Positions 9,251 to 18,664 of a stretch of 64,000 nucleotides of DNA are shown here, piece by piece (positions within the stretch are counted from its first letter, which is position 1; every line of letters starts with the position of its first letter). The position numbers and the translations under genes are program-made. The notes under the pieces were generated by a model. It saw only the letters and a program-made list of their open reading frames with translations. It was not told the DNA's origin and ran no database searches. Source of the stretch: Cohnella endophytica (GTDB lineage: Bacteria; Bacillota; Bacilli; Paenibacillales; Paenibacillaceae). Location: positions 248,001 to 312,000 of the forward strand of contig NZ_RBZM01000002.1 in the NCBI RefSeq assembly GCF_003628305.1. The letters are read 5' to 3'.

Positions 9251-9886
9251 TTAGACCTGAACCATCGTCTGAAGCTCCGCGCTGCCGAACTGCAGCTGCA
9301 TTTGTCCGTTTCCTAATCTTACGGATTCCAGATTCAGCTTAGGATCCTTGAATCCGGGATCGGCTTCCAACGCTTTAAGAAAATAACATTGCGCTTGTTC
9401 CAGATGAGCGTTGATAGCCTGTATGCAACCTAAGGCGTTTAACGCGATCGCTTGGAGCCGATTCTCCTCGGCAATGGCAGCAATCAGTTGAAAATGCCGC
9501 TGCGCTTCGCTCCATTGCTTGAGATGCATACGGGACATGGCCAGAAACATGCGCGCGGAGAGCATATCCGGATAGATGGCGATCGCTTCCTCCATCTGTT
9601 CCGAGGCATGCTTGAACATATGGAGCTTAAAGTAACCCTGGCCTTTAACGAATGGTCCGAGTAGCTTCTGCGCATCGAGCGAGGCCGTGGATTGTTGTTG
9701 CAGTTCCCGGAAAGCGCCCATCTTGTCTTCGAATTGCAACCATGACTCAATAATATCATCACTTAGCGTTTTGAGCATGTCCCATTGTTGCTGAAGCGCG
9801 ATTTTTTCTCCGTTAGATGCCGTCGGATAACGTAGGATGAGATCGTCCAGTACTTCGTTCATTGTCTCGAACCATTGCCGAATCAT
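9251..9886 (-). CDS. Tetratricopeptide-repeat protein
   Basis: A 211-residue, probably cytoplasmic, all-helical protein. At least two TPR-like units are visible between residues 85 and 190 (alternating small/large residues with the A-x-x-H-x-Q/A-A-Y/F pattern, e.g. around ALNALGCIQAINAHLEQAQ). No signal peptide or catalytic motif is seen. The start was placed at the ATG with AAGGGGG 8 nt upstream. It sits between panD and dinG, where B. subtilis has no such gene; its partner is unknown. Confidence 0.75.
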   Translation of the reverse strand: MIRQWFETMNEVLDDLILRYPTASNGEKIALQQQWDMLKTLSDDIIESWLQFEDKMGAFRELQQQSTASLDAQKLLGPFVKGQGYFKLHMFKHASEQMEEAIAIYPDMLSARMFLAMSRMHLKQWSEAQRHFQLIAAIAEENRLQAIALNALGCIQAINAHLEQAQCYFLKALEADPGFKDPKLNLESVRLGNGQMQLQFGSAELQTMVQV

Positions 9887-9955
9887 CGATCGTTCCCCCT
9901 TGTCGCAGTAAAACCGTACTGTCATTCTGCGTTTCGGGGAGTGGTTTCATACGTG

Positions 9956-10339
9956 TTACAAAACGGTCGAATGAGGCTCTTCCGCCAACAATTTGACAAC
10001 TTCGTTGCGTTCGTTCATAATCGCGACCCGCGGATGGTGGCGACGGGCTTCCTCGTCGCTCATTAATCCGTAGTTGATGATAATGACTTGATCTCCGGGC
10101 TGCACGAGTCTCGCCGCCGCTCCGTTCAGGCAAATTACGCCGGAACCTCGCGGGCCGGGAATCGCGTACGTCTCGAATCGGGCTCCGTTGTTATTGTTTA
10201 CGATCTGTACTTTCTCGTCGGGTAAAATATCGACCAACTCGAGCAAATCCTGGTCGATCGTTACGCTGCCCACGTAATTCAAGTTGGCTTCCGTAACCGT
10301 CGCGCGATGTATTTTGGCTTTCATCATTTGGCGGAACAT
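9956..10339 (-). CDS. panD: Aspartate 1-decarboxylase proenzyme
   Basis: A 127-residue protein of normal family length. It contains the self-cleavage site Gly24-Ser25 (YVGS), where Ser25 becomes the pyruvoyl cofactor, plus the conserved Lys9/His11 N-terminal segment, a Tyr57-type region and the NGAAARL motif. It makes beta-alanine from aspartate for pantothenate. Its start lies within the last codons of panC (16-nt overlap), so panB-panC-panD form a tightly packed operon. Confidence 0.95.
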   Translation of the reverse strand: MFRQMMKAKIHRATVTEANLNYVGSVTIDQDLLELVDILPDEKVQIVNNNNGARFETYAIPGPRGSGVICLNGAAARLVQPGDQVIIINYGLMSDEEARRHHPRVAIMNERNEVVKLLAEEPHSTVL

Positions 10340-11244
10340 ATATAAGCACCTACTTCCGTTGGTTTAAGCAATCGGTTGTCGATCAATCGTGTACGGCCGA
10401 AACGCACGGCAACAGCGATTAGAAGGTTGGAATCTGTTTCGAATAGCGGCATGTCGCCATCCGGAGGACTTAGATCAGGATACGTCAATACATCGACGTA
10501 ATCAATATCCGCGAGGGGCGATTGCCCGATAAAATCCTTCAAGCTGGCGATGAGCCGCGTTGCGTTCATGCCTTCCGCGATCCATTCGGGTATGCGGGCG
10601 AGCGACTTCGACAGAACGAGCGCTTCTTGCCTTTGCTCCGGACTAAGATACACGTTGCGTGAGCTTAGCGCCAGTCCGTCCTCTTCCCGCAGAATCGGGC
10701 ATGGCACGATTTCGACCGGAATGTTCAAGTCCTGCGTCATCCGTTCGATCACGGCGACCTGCTGAGCGTCCTTCTGCCCGAAATAGGCGCGATCGGGCTG
10801 AACGATGTTGAACAGCTTCACGACGACCGTCGCGACTCCGTCGAAGTGCCCGGGACGGCTAGCGCCGCATAACCTGTCGGTCACGTCGTCCACGGTAACC
10901 GTCGTTACCCTCCTACGCGGGTACATCTCTTCGACGGACGGAAGAAAGACGATATCCGCTCCCGAATCGGAAGCTACGCGAATATCGCGTTCCTCGTCAC
11001 GAGGATACTTATCCAAATCTTCTCCGGGACCGAACTGAATCGGATTCACGAATATGCTAAGTACGGTCAATCCGTTATCGGTAGCGGACTGGCGGATCAA
11101 GCTTGCATGGCCGTCATGCAAATATCCCATCGTCGGAACGAATCCGACGGTGCTGTCGGCCTTGCCCGATTCCCGTTGCTTGAAATTCGCGATTTCGCTC
11201 CTTAATTCGGCGATTTTGCGAACGATTTTCGGATTTGTCTTCAT
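10324..11244 (-). CDS. panC: Pantoate-beta-alanine ligase
   Basis: A 306-residue protein of the nucleotidyltransferase superfamily with the HIGH-type motif in [14 protein letters not shown] and the KMSKS-equivalent [10 protein letters not shown]. It joins pantoate and beta-alanine using ATP to give pantothenate. The ATG overlaps the panB stop by 4 nt (ATGA), and the 3' end overlaps panD. It is slightly longer than the B. subtilis enzyme because of a longer N-terminus before VGFVPTMG; no better internal start has a clear ribosome-binding site. Confidence 0.95.
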   Translation of the reverse strand: MKTNPKIVRKIAELRSEIANFKQRESGKADSTVGFVPTMGYLHDGHASLIRQSATDNGLTVLSIFVNPIQFGPGEDLDKYPRDEERDIRVASDSGADIVFLPSVEEMYPRRRVTTVTVDDVTDRLCGASRPGHFDGVATVVVKLFNIVQPDRAYFGQKDAQQVAVIERMTQDLNIPVEIVPCPILREEDGLALSSRNVYLSPEQRQEALVLSKSLARIPEWIAEGMNATRLIASLKDFIGQSPLADIDYVDVLTYPDLSPPDGDMPLFETDSNLLIAVAVRFGRTRLIDNRLLKPTEVGAYICSAK

Positions 11245-12110
11245 TTGCCTTCTCCTCCGTACAGCTTGGTTCCCAAGCCCGAAGATTGCGATTGCGACGA
11301 ATCCATGGGGAAAGAATGTTTCTCTTCGGGGAACGCCTTCGTTCTTACTTCTTCCACGTATTCCGTGAGTGCATTACGAATCGTATCGCCGATATTGGCG
11401 TAGCTTTTGACCATTTTCTTATCGCGAATACCGGAGCCGTAACGAAGCACGTCGTGATAGACGAGCACTTGGCCGTCACATCCGCGGCCCGCGCCGATTC
11501 CGATCGTCGGAATGCCGATGGAATGCGTCACTGCGGCCGCCAGCTCCTCCGTAACGAGCTCCAGCACGATGGCTGAGGCTCCGGCTTGCTCTAACGCTTT
11601 CGCGTCCGCAAGCATCTTCTCCGCTTCCTGACTGCTCTTGCCTTGAACCCGGTATCCGCCGATCTGAAGCACCGATTGGGGGGTCAAACCGATATGGCCT
11701 ACCACGGGGATGCCTGCCGAGGTCAGCAGCCGGATTTCGTCGGCGAGTTCCTCGCCGCCTTCCAGCTTCACCGCATGCGCTCCACCTTCTTGCATGATTC
11801 TGGCCGCATTGCGTAGCGTAGATTCCGGACCCAGACGGTACGTCGCGAACGGCATATCGGTGACGATCATCGTGCCTGGCGCTCCGCGAACGACGGCACG
11901 CGTATGATAAATCATGTCTTCAAGCTTGACGGGAACGGTCGTATCGTATCCAAGCACGACATTGCCGAGCGAATCTCCGACGAGAATGATGTCCACGCCC
12001 GCTTCTTCCGCCAGCATGGCTGACGGATAATCGTAGGCCGTCAGCATCGCGATCGGTTTTTTCTGGCTCTTCATCGCCCTTAAGCGCGGTACGGTCAATG
12101 CTTGTTTCAT
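11241..12110 (-). CDS. panB: 3-methyl-2-oxobutanoate hydroxymethyltransferase
   Basis: A 289-residue TIM-barrel protein with MLTAYDYPSA near the N-terminus, VGDSLGNV, the metal-binding Asp/Glu positions (DMPF, KLEGG) and the GIPTIGIGAG motif near the catalytic Glu. It adds a one-carbon unit from methylene-tetrahydrofolate to 2-oxoisovalerate, the first committed pantothenate step. A good AGGAGG-type site lies before the ATG. It is first in panBCD and is preceded by a 245-nt leader with an intrinsic terminator. Confidence 0.95.
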   Translation of the reverse strand: MKQALTVPRLRAMKSQKKPIAMLTAYDYPSAMLAEEAGVDIILVGDSLGNVVLGYDTTVPVKLEDMIYHTRAVVRGAPGTMIVTDMPFATYRLGPESTLRNAARIMQEGGAHAVKLEGGEELADEIRLLTSAGIPVVGHIGLTPQSVLQIGGYRVQGKSSQEAEKMLADAKALEQAGASAIVLELVTEELAAAVTHSIGIPTIGIGAGRGCDGQVLVYHDVLRYGSGIRDKKMVKSYANIGDTIRNALTEYVEEVRTKAFPEEKHSFPMDSSQSQSSGLGTKLYGGEGK

Positions 12111-12146
12111 GGGGAGTTCCTCCTAGGAATGACAGGATGTAGCAAC

Positions 12147-12390
12147 AAAAAAAACCTATTTCGCCCATGAGCAAAAAAGGTTCCCATTCAACATAGAACG
12201 CCCTTCACGTCCTTCTGTCTCGGTCCTTTCGGCTCAGAGCAGAATCCGCCGCGAATCATTGACGGTATTCAATTACTGTTACATGCTTCACTGCGTTTCA
12301 TGCTAGATTAATACTTCCATGCAAGTGCGGTTTGCTCAAAGCAATACCACCATGCACAGAAATTATAACAGAATTCGCAAGCGACGTCTA
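12147..12390 (-). promoter_or_regulatory. panB leader: promoter, structured RNA and intrinsic terminator
   Basis: The 387 bp between panB and birA hold no gene. A minus-strand extended -10 promoter (TAGACG at 12385-12390, 17 nt, then TGTTATAAT at 12362-12370) gives a leader of about 245 nt. The leader contains a hairpin with a single bulged A (stem GGT/ACC and TTGCT/AGCAA near 12322-12341 on the minus strand) and ends, before the panB ribosome-binding site, with a hairpin (AACCT/AGGTT, 12153-12182) followed by eight U residues. A terminator between promoter and gene implies regulated read-through. Firmicute panB leaders often carry the 'pan' RNA motif, a stem with bulged adenines; identity with it is inferred, not shown. 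No T-box sequence is seen near the terminator. Confidence 0.6.
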
Positions 12391-12418
12391 TGAACGGACA
12401 GCTCCGTAGAAGGATCGA

Positions 12419-12459
12419 CCGCCAAACTACCGATTAGCACGCTGCAAACGTACTACACT
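12419..12459. repeat. Solitary copy of the 51-bp repeat family
   Basis: This 41-bp stretch matches the tandem units at 37545-37901. The shared parts are CCGCCAA-CTA at the left and TAGCACGCT-nnn-A-CGTACTACACT at the right, with a small deletion between. The 3' stem arm has one change (AACGT for AGCGT), which keeps a G-U pair if read as minus-strand RNA. It lies just past the birA hairpin. Confidence 0.7.
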
Positions 12460-12483
12460 GCTTCCGGCCCGCCGGAAGCAGTG
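12456..12483 (-). terminator. Hairpin after birA without U-tract
   Basis: A 12-bp perfect stem (CACTGCTTCCGG with its complement) and a 4-nt loop follows the birA stop by 14 nt. Neither side has a T-run, so it may stabilise the 3' end or terminate weakly. Confidence 0.5.
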
Positions 12484-12497
12484 AAAGCTACAGCCTA

Positions 12498-13475
12498 CTA
12501 CTCTTGTCTGACGCCGACTTCCGCCGAATATACCGTGCGCAAGCTTCCATCGGCCATTTCCACTTTGAGACCGCCCATATCGTCGAGCCCTCTCGGTATG
12601 CCTTCGATGGCCTCCTGAGGCGTGAACAGCGTCGTCAGGTGGCCGAGCGTAACGGAGTGCGCCTCCCATAACGTACGGATCGGCGCGAAGCCCTGCTCAA
12701 GAAAAAGATCATATAAGAGTTCGAATTCGACGAGAATGGACGCTACGAGCTCGCTGCGGTTAACCGGAGCGCCTGCCGCCATTTTCAGAGAAACGGCTTT
12801 CTCGAGCAGCTCCTCCGGGTAATCTTCCGCATCGAGATTCACCGAAATCCCCATACCTACGACTACGTAACGCAAACGCTCGTCCTCCGCGGCCGATTCA
12901 AGCAGGATTCCGCTGATTTTCTTGCCGCCGACGAGCAGATCGTTCGGCCACTTGATCCCGATCTCCAAAGGAACGATACGCGAGATCGCACGGCTAAGCG
13001 CAACTGCGGCAAGCAACGTCAACTGCGGGGTAAGCGGCAAAGGAACCGGAGGACGGAGCAACAAGCTCATCCATACTCCTTTGCCCGCCGGGGACACCCA
13101 ATAACGTCCCATGCGGCCGCGCCCCTTCGTCTGCTGCTCCGCGATCACGAGCGTACCTTCCTCCGCGCCTTCCTCGGCAAGCTTTCGCAGTTCGTCTTGC
13201 GTCGAGGGGACGGTTTCCAACAGCTTAATTTGTCTTCCGAATCGTTTCGTCTGAAGCTTCGGAAGCAGCTCTTGCAGAGACAACCGTGACGGCTTGCCGG
13301 TTAAGCGGTAACCGAGACGGGGTACCGCGTCGATCTTGTAGCCGTCCGATTCAAGCTTACGCACCTGCTTCCAGATGGCGGTTCTGCTCACGTTCAGCTT
13401 CCGGCTGATTTCTTCTCCGGAAACGTATTGACCTGCTTCGGCTTCCAATAGACTTAACAAGCTCATCGTGCCCAT
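12498..13475 (-). CDS. birA: Biotin-[acetyl-CoA-carboxylase] ligase and biotin operon repressor
   Basis: A 325-residue bifunctional protein. Residues 1-65 form a winged helix (SGEEISRKLNVSRTAIWKQV), so it can repress biotin genes. The ligase domain has the GRGRMGR biotinyl-AMP loop near 118-124, KWPND near 180 and a small SH3-like C-terminal domain. It attaches biotin to carboxylase carrier domains using ATP. The start was chosen at the ATG with GGAGG 8 nt upstream; longer readings run into cca. It follows cca by 19 nt. Confidence 0.93.
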   Translation of the reverse strand: MGTMSLLSLLEAEAGQYVSGEEISRKLNVSRTAIWKQVRKLESDGYKIDAVPRLGYRLTGKPSRLSLQELLPKLQTKRFGRQIKLLETVPSTQDELRKLAEEGAEEGTLVIAEQQTKGRGRMGRYWVSPAGKGVWMSLLLRPPVPLPLTPQLTLLAAVALSRAISRIVPLEIGIKWPNDLLVGGKKISGILLESAAEDERLRYVVVGMGISVNLDAEDYPEELLEKAVSLKMAAGAPVNRSELVASILVEFELLYDLFLEQGFAPIRTLWEAHSVTLGHLTTLFTPQEAIEGIPRGLDDMGGLKVEMADGSLRTVYSAEVGVRQE

Positions 13476-13494
13476 TTCGTTTTCCCTCCGTTCC

Positions 13495-14838
13495 TTACCC
13501 GTCATACCCCTCGGACTCCATATCCGTTCGTGCTGCCTCCAGCAATGCAAGCTTCTCGTTCGGAACTTCGCCGAAAGCAACTTCCTCGAGCAAGCGTAGC
13601 AGCATCTCGGCAAGCCACGGGCCAGGACGCCGTCCTAATTCATTCGCAAGCTCATCTCCGCGAACGTTAAGCTCCGATACCGACGTAACGGGTAATTGCG
13701 CTAACCATTCCGAGCGCTCGTCCGCCGAGACCGTGTCCCATGCTCCGGTCATGACAAGCCAATCCAATGCTACCGCCCGGCCGTAATCAAGCACCGCATA
13801 GGTCCATCCCTCATAAGGGAATTCCTCATCGTAAGCGGCTATTTGTTCATTCATACCGACGACGCCGGCGATCCGCTCCGCTCTTTTGCCGCTCAAACGG
13901 AGAGCCCGGCATAATAATCGTCCGTCCTCTTCGCTTATGCCCATCCCGCACAGCAGAGCGGTCCACCGCAGATCGGGATCAATCAACAAGGGCAGGTTGG
14001 CAAGTTGGCTTTGTAAACCGTCCGCCGAAGCTGAGAACGCTCCTCCCCACTTGTCCCACTCCCAGGAAAGAGAATTCAAACGGTATTGCTCGGCGGCATG
14101 GACGACGGCGTCGGGAATCTCTTCCTTCAAGTTACCAAGCAGTCCGCTTTTGAACAAGTAGTGACACGCTTGCTCGGGTCCGCGGCCGGCCATCATCTTA
14201 TCCCACTCCGAGCTGACTCGCTCGATGGCCACTTGCCTTAACTTGGCCCGGTTTCCGATGATCGCCTGCCATACGTCGGGCAACAGCTCGAATTCGAACT
14301 CCGCCGCGAATCGGATCGCCCGGAGCATTCTTAACGCGTCTTCCCCGAAACGTTCCGTTGCGTTGCCGACGCATTGCACGACGCCCGCCCGCAGCGCGTC
14401 CTGTCCCCCGTAAGGGTCGACGATCGTTCCGTCGGAACCGAACGCCATCGCGTTAAACGTAAAATCCCGACGTGCCAGATCGTCTCGTACGTCATGCACG
14501 AACGTCACGGAATCCGGCCTCCGCGCATCGGAATAGCCGGTTTCTTGGCGAAATGTCGTAATCTCGAAAGCCCGCCCGCCTTCCATCACGGTGACCGTTC
14601 CATGCTGCAATCCCGTCGGCAACGTTTTCTCGAAGAGCACCATAACTTCCTCGGGTTTGGCCGAAGTCGCGATATCGACGTCATGCAAAGGGCGACCCAT
14701 CAGTCGATCCCTTACGCTGCCTCCTACCAAATACGCCTGATATCCGCTTCGCTCAAGCTTACGGACAAGCTCCAATCCTTCTATCCACCAGGGATCTTCG
14801 TCGCGGACGATATCGTTCTCTTCTATCCATTCAAACAT
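13495..14838 (-). CDS. cca: CCA tRNA nucleotidyltransferase
   Basis: A 447-residue class II poly(A)/CCA polymerase family protein. The head domain carries LVGGSVRDRLMG and the catalytic DVD (near residues 55-57), followed by RRDFTFNAMA (basic motif) and the EDALRMLRAIRFA neck motif; the tail is helical. It adds or repairs the 3' CCA of tRNAs without a template. The tRNA in this window encodes its CCA, so here the enzyme serves mainly repair and any tRNAs lacking CCA. It sits between bshA and birA as in B. subtilis. Confidence 0.93.
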   Translation of the reverse strand: MFEWIEENDIVRDEDPWWIEGLELVRKLERSGYQAYLVGGSVRDRLMGRPLHDVDIATSAKPEEVMVLFEKTLPTGLQHGTVTVMEGGRAFEITTFRQETGYSDARRPDSVTFVHDVRDDLARRDFTFNAMAFGSDGTIVDPYGGQDALRAGVVQCVGNATERFGEDALRMLRAIRFAAEFEFELLPDVWQAIIGNRAKLRQVAIERVSSEWDKMMAGRGPEQACHYLFKSGLLGNLKEEIPDAVVHAAEQYRLNSLSWEWDKWGGAFSASADGLQSQLANLPLLIDPDLRWTALLCGMGISEEDGRLLCRALRLSGKRAERIAGVVGMNEQIAAYDEEFPYEGWTYAVLDYGRAVALDWLVMTGAWDTVSADERSEWLAQLPVTSVSELNVRGDELANELGRRPGPWLAEMLLRLLEEVAFGEVPNEKLALLEAARTDMESEGYDG

Positions 14839-14888
14839 TCGACTTCACTTCCTTCGGCCGCCCGATCGGCGACCTCTATATCACGCAT

Positions 14889-16052
14889 TCAATTGTTGCA
14901 AGCAGGTACGGGCACTTTCAGCGGCATTCCAAGCACCCGGTAATAGATTTCCTCGTATTGGGCCGTGATCAGCTTGTCGCAGAACACGTGGTGCGCGCGC
15001 TGTAAGCAAGCTTCCCGGAAATCCGCGTAAAGCTTCTCGTCGTTCAGCAATCTCAGCGCGTTACCCGCCATGTCCGCGGTATCGCCGATCGGGGACAAAT
15101 ATCCCGTTTTCCCGTGCTGCACGAGCTCGGGGATACCTCCGGCCACGGAACCGATCGTCGGCACGCCGCAAGCCATAGCTTCAAGCGCCACGAGTCCGAA
15201 GCTCTCTTTCTCCGAAGGAAGCAGCATCAGATCGGCGATCGAGATGACTTGAGCCACGTCGTCTTGTTTGCCGAGAAAATGAACGCGGTCCGACAATCCC
15301 ATCGCATTGATTTTCGTTTGAATTTTAGGCAAATCCGGTCCTTCGCCGACGAGCACGAGCCGCGACGGAACTTTGGCGTTCACCTTCGCGAAAATGTCGA
15401 CGACGTCCGTCGTCCTCTTCACCGGACGGAAGTTCGAGATGTGCATGAGCACTTTCTCGTGCGGTTCCGCGTAATCCCGTCTCAGATCCGTACACTCGCG
15501 TGGATAGTAAATCCGTTTGTCCACGAAGTTATAAGTTAAATCGATCGGCTCTTGAATGTCCAAGAGCTCTCTCGTCTCCTTGATCAAGTCCCGGCTAACG
15601 GCGGTTACCGCGTCGCTCTGGCGAATTCCCAGCCTAATGATGTCCTTCAACGTTTCGTCCTGCGCCAGCACCGTAATATCCGTCCCGTGAAGCGTCGTAA
15701 CGACCTTTAAGCCGTCTCCGGCCATTTGCTTGGCCAATATGGCGCAGATCGCGTGAGGAACCGCATAATGAACGTGAAGCAGGTCCAGCTTCTGCAGGCG
15801 GGCTACCTGATTCATCTTGCTCGCGAGCGACAAATCGTAAGGAGGATAACGAAACACGTAATAATCCGACACTTCTACTTCGTGGTAGAAGATGTTGCGA
15901 TGGAATTTCCCCAACCGGAACGGCATGCTATGAGTAATAAAATGAATTTCGTGGCCCTTCTCGGCCAGCAATTTACCGAGCTCGGTCGCGACTACCCCGG
16001 AGCCTCCAAGAGAAGGGTAACAGGTGATACCGATTTTGAGCGGACGATCCAT
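14889..16052 (-). CDS. bshA: N-acetyl-alpha-D-glucosaminyl L-malate synthase
   Basis: A 387-residue GT4 glycosyltransferase with the N-terminal YPSLGGSGVVATELG motif typical of BshA, HVHYAVPHA in the first Rossmann domain, and a C-terminal nucleotide-sugar region with PSEKESFGLVALEAMACG (the E-x7-E motif). It joins UDP-GlcNAc and L-malate in the first step of bacillithiol synthesis. An AGGAGG site precedes the ATG. bshB1 and mgsA lie directly upstream, matching the B. subtilis ypjH-ypjG-mgsA arrangement. Confidence 0.93.
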   Translation of the reverse strand: MDRPLKIGITCYPSLGGSGVVATELGKLLAEKGHEIHFITHSMPFRLGKFHRNIFYHEVEVSDYYVFRYPPYDLSLASKMNQVARLQKLDLLHVHYAVPHAICAILAKQMAGDGLKVVTTLHGTDITVLAQDETLKDIIRLGIRQSDAVTAVSRDLIKETRELLDIQEPIDLTYNFVDKRIYYPRECTDLRRDYAEPHEKVLMHISNFRPVKRTTDVVDIFAKVNAKVPSRLVLVGEGPDLPKIQTKINAMGLSDRVHFLGKQDDVAQVISIADLMLLPSEKESFGLVALEAMACGVPTIGSVAGGIPELVQHGKTGYLSPIGDTADMAGNALRLLNDEKLYADFREACLQRAHHVFCDKLITAQYEEIYYRVLGMPLKVPVPACNN

Positions 16053-16100
16053 GTCGATTCCTCCTTTCTTCCTCTAACTATATTCCCTTATTATTCGCCA

Positions 16101-16811
16101 TTAGAAGCGTTCAAGCCCAACCGGACCTTTGGCGATGAAGCCTTCGGCGTATTTCCATTTCTTCGGTTGGCCCAGGAGCCTGTCCCGCGCTTCGATATTG
16201 TCCAAATAAGCGCCCGTCAGCGGCGTCTCTACCCAATCCCCTTCGTTAACGCCCGGCATGAATTGCGAGCGGTACGCTTTAAGGGCGTTCATCTTCGTCT
16301 CGTGAACGTCGCTGATATCGATTAACAGCTGCGGAGGATGAGCGTCGTTAATAAAGTAAAAATAAAGCTGTTCGACGGTCCAGGCCGGAAGATCCGGCAT
16401 GTACCTCCTCAGCTTGGCGTTAAACACGGCTTCCTCCGCCATCCGGCTGCAAGTAATATGATCCGGATGGCGGTCTACGTGATACGGGGCGAAGACGATC
16501 CGCGGACGATACTTGCGGATCGCGGCCACCATGAGATCGGTTTGTTGGGCTCCTACGGACAATTTCCGGTCGGGCAATCCCAGGTTATCCCTAACGGTCA
16601 AGCCGAGCACGGCGGTAGCTTCCGCCGCTTCTTTCTGTCTCGTGTCCACGTTGCCGTTGGACGACATTTCCGCATAAGTCAGGTCGATGATTCCGACCTT
16701 GCTTCCCTCTTGGACATGCTTGGCGATCGTTCCGCCCATGCCGATCTCCGCATCGTCGGGATGGGCGGCGAATACGAGCAAATCCAACGTTACCGGCGCG
16801 CGTTCGCTCAT
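16101..16811 (-). CDS. bshB1: Bacillithiol biosynthesis deacetylase BshB1
   Basis: A 236-residue LmbE/PIG-L family zinc deacetylase with [12 protein letters not shown] near residues 15-26 (zinc ligands His and Asp) and the HPDH ligand motif near 112. It removes acetyl from GlcNAc-malate, the second bacillithiol step. The ATG overlaps the mgsA stop by 4 nt, and bshA follows about 50 nt downstream, so mgsA-bshB1-bshA are co-transcribed. A GGGGA site lies inside the mgsA end. Confidence 0.93.
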   Translation of the reverse strand: MSERAPVTLDLLVFAAHPDDAEIGMGGTIAKHVQEGSKVGIIDLTYAEMSSNGNVDTRQKEAAEATAVLGLTVRDNLGLPDRKLSVGAQQTDLMVAAIRKYRPRIVFAPYHVDRHPDHITCSRMAEEAVFNAKLRRYMPDLPAWTVEQLYFYFINDAHPPQLLIDISDVHETKMNALKAYRSQFMPGVNEGDWVETPLTGAYLDNIEARDRLLGQPKKWKYAEGFIAKGPVGLERF

Positions 16812-17230
16812 TCTTCGATCCCCGGCTTATATTTATGTACGAGTTCGCGCCATGCGAAATCCCCTCGTTCAAGCGCTTTGATCAGCAACTCCCCGGTGGC
16901 CACGTTCGTAGCGACCGGAATGCCTTGCACGTCGCAAAGGCGAAGCAAAGCGATGATGTCCGGCTCATGGGGTTGCGCCATGAGCGGATCCCGGAAAAAC
17001 AAAATAAGATCCATCGTGTTCTCCGCTACGCGAGCGCCGATTTGTTGGTCCCCTCCGAGCGGTCCGGACATGAAACGATGAACGGATAACGACGTGTTTT
17101 CCATAATGCGCGTACCCGTCGTACCCGTCGCGTACAATCTATGATCCTTCAATACGTGTTCGAATGCGATTGCGAAATTGACCATCTCATCCTTCTTACG
17201 GTCATGGGCGATCAAGGCGATGTCTATCAT
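16808..17230 (-). CDS. mgsA: Methylglyoxal synthase
   Basis: A 140-residue protein with [10 protein letters not shown] at the N-terminus, the phosphate-binding ATGTTG loop, and the [12 protein letters not shown] motif with the catalytic Asp. It converts dihydroxyacetone phosphate to methylglyoxal, a bypass of lower glycolysis under phosphate limitation. It is encoded with the bacillithiol genes, and bacillithiol takes part in methylglyoxal detoxification in Bacillus, so the neighbourhood makes sense. GGAGGAGA lies about 10 nt before the ATG. Confidence 0.95.
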   Translation of the reverse strand: MIDIALIAHDRKKDEMVNFAIAFEHVLKDHRLYATGTTGTRIMENTSLSVHRFMSGPLGGDQQIGARVAENTMDLILFFRDPLMAQPHEPDIIALLRLCDVQGIPVATNVATGELLIKALERGDFAWRELVHKYKPGIEE

Positions 17231-17249
17231 GGGAACAATCTCTCCTCCG

Positions 17250-18053
17250 CTAGTCTAAGAAGTGCTCGAATCCGTATATCATTCCGGTAACGTTCATGAT
17301 TTTCTTGATCGCGGTGTTGACACCCGGCATATAACCGGCGCGATCGTACGAATCGTGGCGAATTTTGAGCGTTTGCCCGAATGCACCGAAGACGACTTCT
17401 TGCTGGGCGAACACGCCCGGCAACCTTACGCTATGTATGCGAAATCCGTTATAATAACCGCCGCGCGCGCCCTCGAGGACTTCTTCTTCGTTCGGGTTGC
17501 CCTGGCGAAGCTCCTGCCTTGCTTCCGAGATCCATTCCGCCGTCTTGATCGACGTACCGGACGGAGCGTCTAATTTCTGGTCGCCATGGTATTCAATGAT
17601 TTCCACATGGGGAAAATACTTGGCAGCCATCGCGGAAAATTTCATCATGAGAATGGCTCCGATCGAGAAGTTCGGAGCGATCAGCCCGCCGATTCCTTGT
17701 TCGCGGCACTGCTTGTCCAATTCGACGATTTGCTCGGGCGTGAACCCCGTCGTGCCGATGACCGGGCGTACTCCGTGAGCAAGCGCCGTCACCGTGTTGG
17801 GCATCGCGGATTTCGGATTCGTGAAGTCTACGAGGACGTCCGCGCGACTTGTCGATAACGCGTCGGCGAGAGACGAAGAAACGAGGACGCCGGTATCGGC
17901 TTTGCCGACCAACGTACCGGCGTCAACGGGGCCTGACGACGTAGCTATCGCGGCAACGAGTTCCAACGCTGAATCCTCCAGCACCATCTTGACGACTTCG
18001 CGTCCCATTCTCCCGGTTGCGCCCGCCACCGCTACTCTGATCGTTTGCGACAT
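17250..18053 (-). CDS. dapB: 4-hydroxy-tetrahydrodipicolinate reductase
   Basis: A 267-residue reductase with the N-terminal nucleotide loop [17 protein letters not shown], the GTTGF segment, and the catalytic [14 protein letters not shown] region (His/Lys pair). It reduces the DapA product with NAD(P)H for lysine, diaminopimelate and spore dipicolinate. The start is the ATG with AGGTGA about 7 nt upstream; a GTG four codons earlier overlaps the upstream TPR stop (GTGA) and is an alternative. The N-terminus after trimming matches family length. Confidence 0.95.
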   Translation of the reverse strand: MSQTIRVAVAGATGRMGREVVKMVLEDSALELVAAIATSSGPVDAGTLVGKADTGVLVSSSLADALSTSRADVLVDFTNPKSAMPNTVTALAHGVRPVIGTTGFTPEQIVELDKQCREQGIGGLIAPNFSIGAILMMKFSAMAAKYFPHVEIIEYHGDQKLDAPSGTSIKTAEWISEARQELRQGNPNEEEVLEGARGGYYNGFRIHSVRLPGVFAQQEVVFGAFGQTLKIRHDSYDRAGYMPGVNTAIKKIMNVTGMIYGFEHFLD

Positions 18054-18061
18054 GTGAAAGA

Positions 18062-18610
18062 TCACCTATTCCTTTGCGGATTGTATTGTGAATACTGATG
18101 TTTGAGAAGACGGCGCCTTTCGGCTCGCACTTCGTGCAGCAGCCGTTTGGCTTCTTCGTTCTGAGGCTCCAACTGCAGGGCGTCGCGCAAAGATTCGAGC
18201 GACTGCTTGTAATTACGTTGCATCCGGTATAGAATACCGAGGATTAGCCTCGCATCGGCGGATAACGGATCAAGCTGGGCTGCTTCCTTAAGCATCTCGA
18301 CGCAAGCCTCGATATCCGGGACGGGCGCGGCTAACAATTGGCGGACATCCGAGATTCGCTGCCTGGATTCGATCATGCGCAGGTTCAATGAATACGCCTG
18401 ATTGTCCGGCTGTAATTGCGCGGCCTTACGGGCGTAAGCAAGAGCAAGCGCTAACTTGCCGCTTCTGGCGCACGTGATGGATCCGCTGTAAAGATACGCC
18501 GCGTTGTCCGGTTCAAGCGCGATCGCTTGCCCGAACCAATGCACCGCCAATTCGAAATCCCCTTGAAAGATGGCATCGTAAGCTTGTCGAAGGCACGTTT
18601 CCCCGTCCAT
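18062..18610 (-). CDS. Tetratricopeptide-repeat protein
   Basis: A 182-residue helical protein with about four TPR units, the clearest being GDFELAVHWFGQAIALEPDN and the unit ending LRDALQLEPQNEEA. No signal peptide or enzymatic motif. GGGAGG lies 10 nt before the chosen ATG; an ATG three codons earlier abuts that site. It ends in an overlap with the possible GTG start of dapB. Its job is unknown; TPR proteins usually hold protein partners. Confidence 0.75.
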   Translation of the reverse strand: MDGETCLRQAYDAIFQGDFELAVHWFGQAIALEPDNAAYLYSGSITCARSGKLALALAYARKAAQLQPDNQAYSLNLRMIESRQRISDVRQLLAAPVPDIEACVEMLKEAAQLDPLSADARLILGILYRMQRNYKQSLESLRDALQLEPQNEEAKRLLHEVRAERRRLLKHQYSQYNPQRNR

Positions 18611-18664
18611 GCCGACCATCCCTCCCTTTCATGCAGGATATGGGGATAGTTCAGCATATGACGG

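Noticed and set aside
12111-12390. T-box riboswitch upstream of panB
   Set aside because: There is no AGGGTGGTACCGCG-like sequence before the terminator. A GGTGGTA string occurs far upstream of it, in the wrong place.
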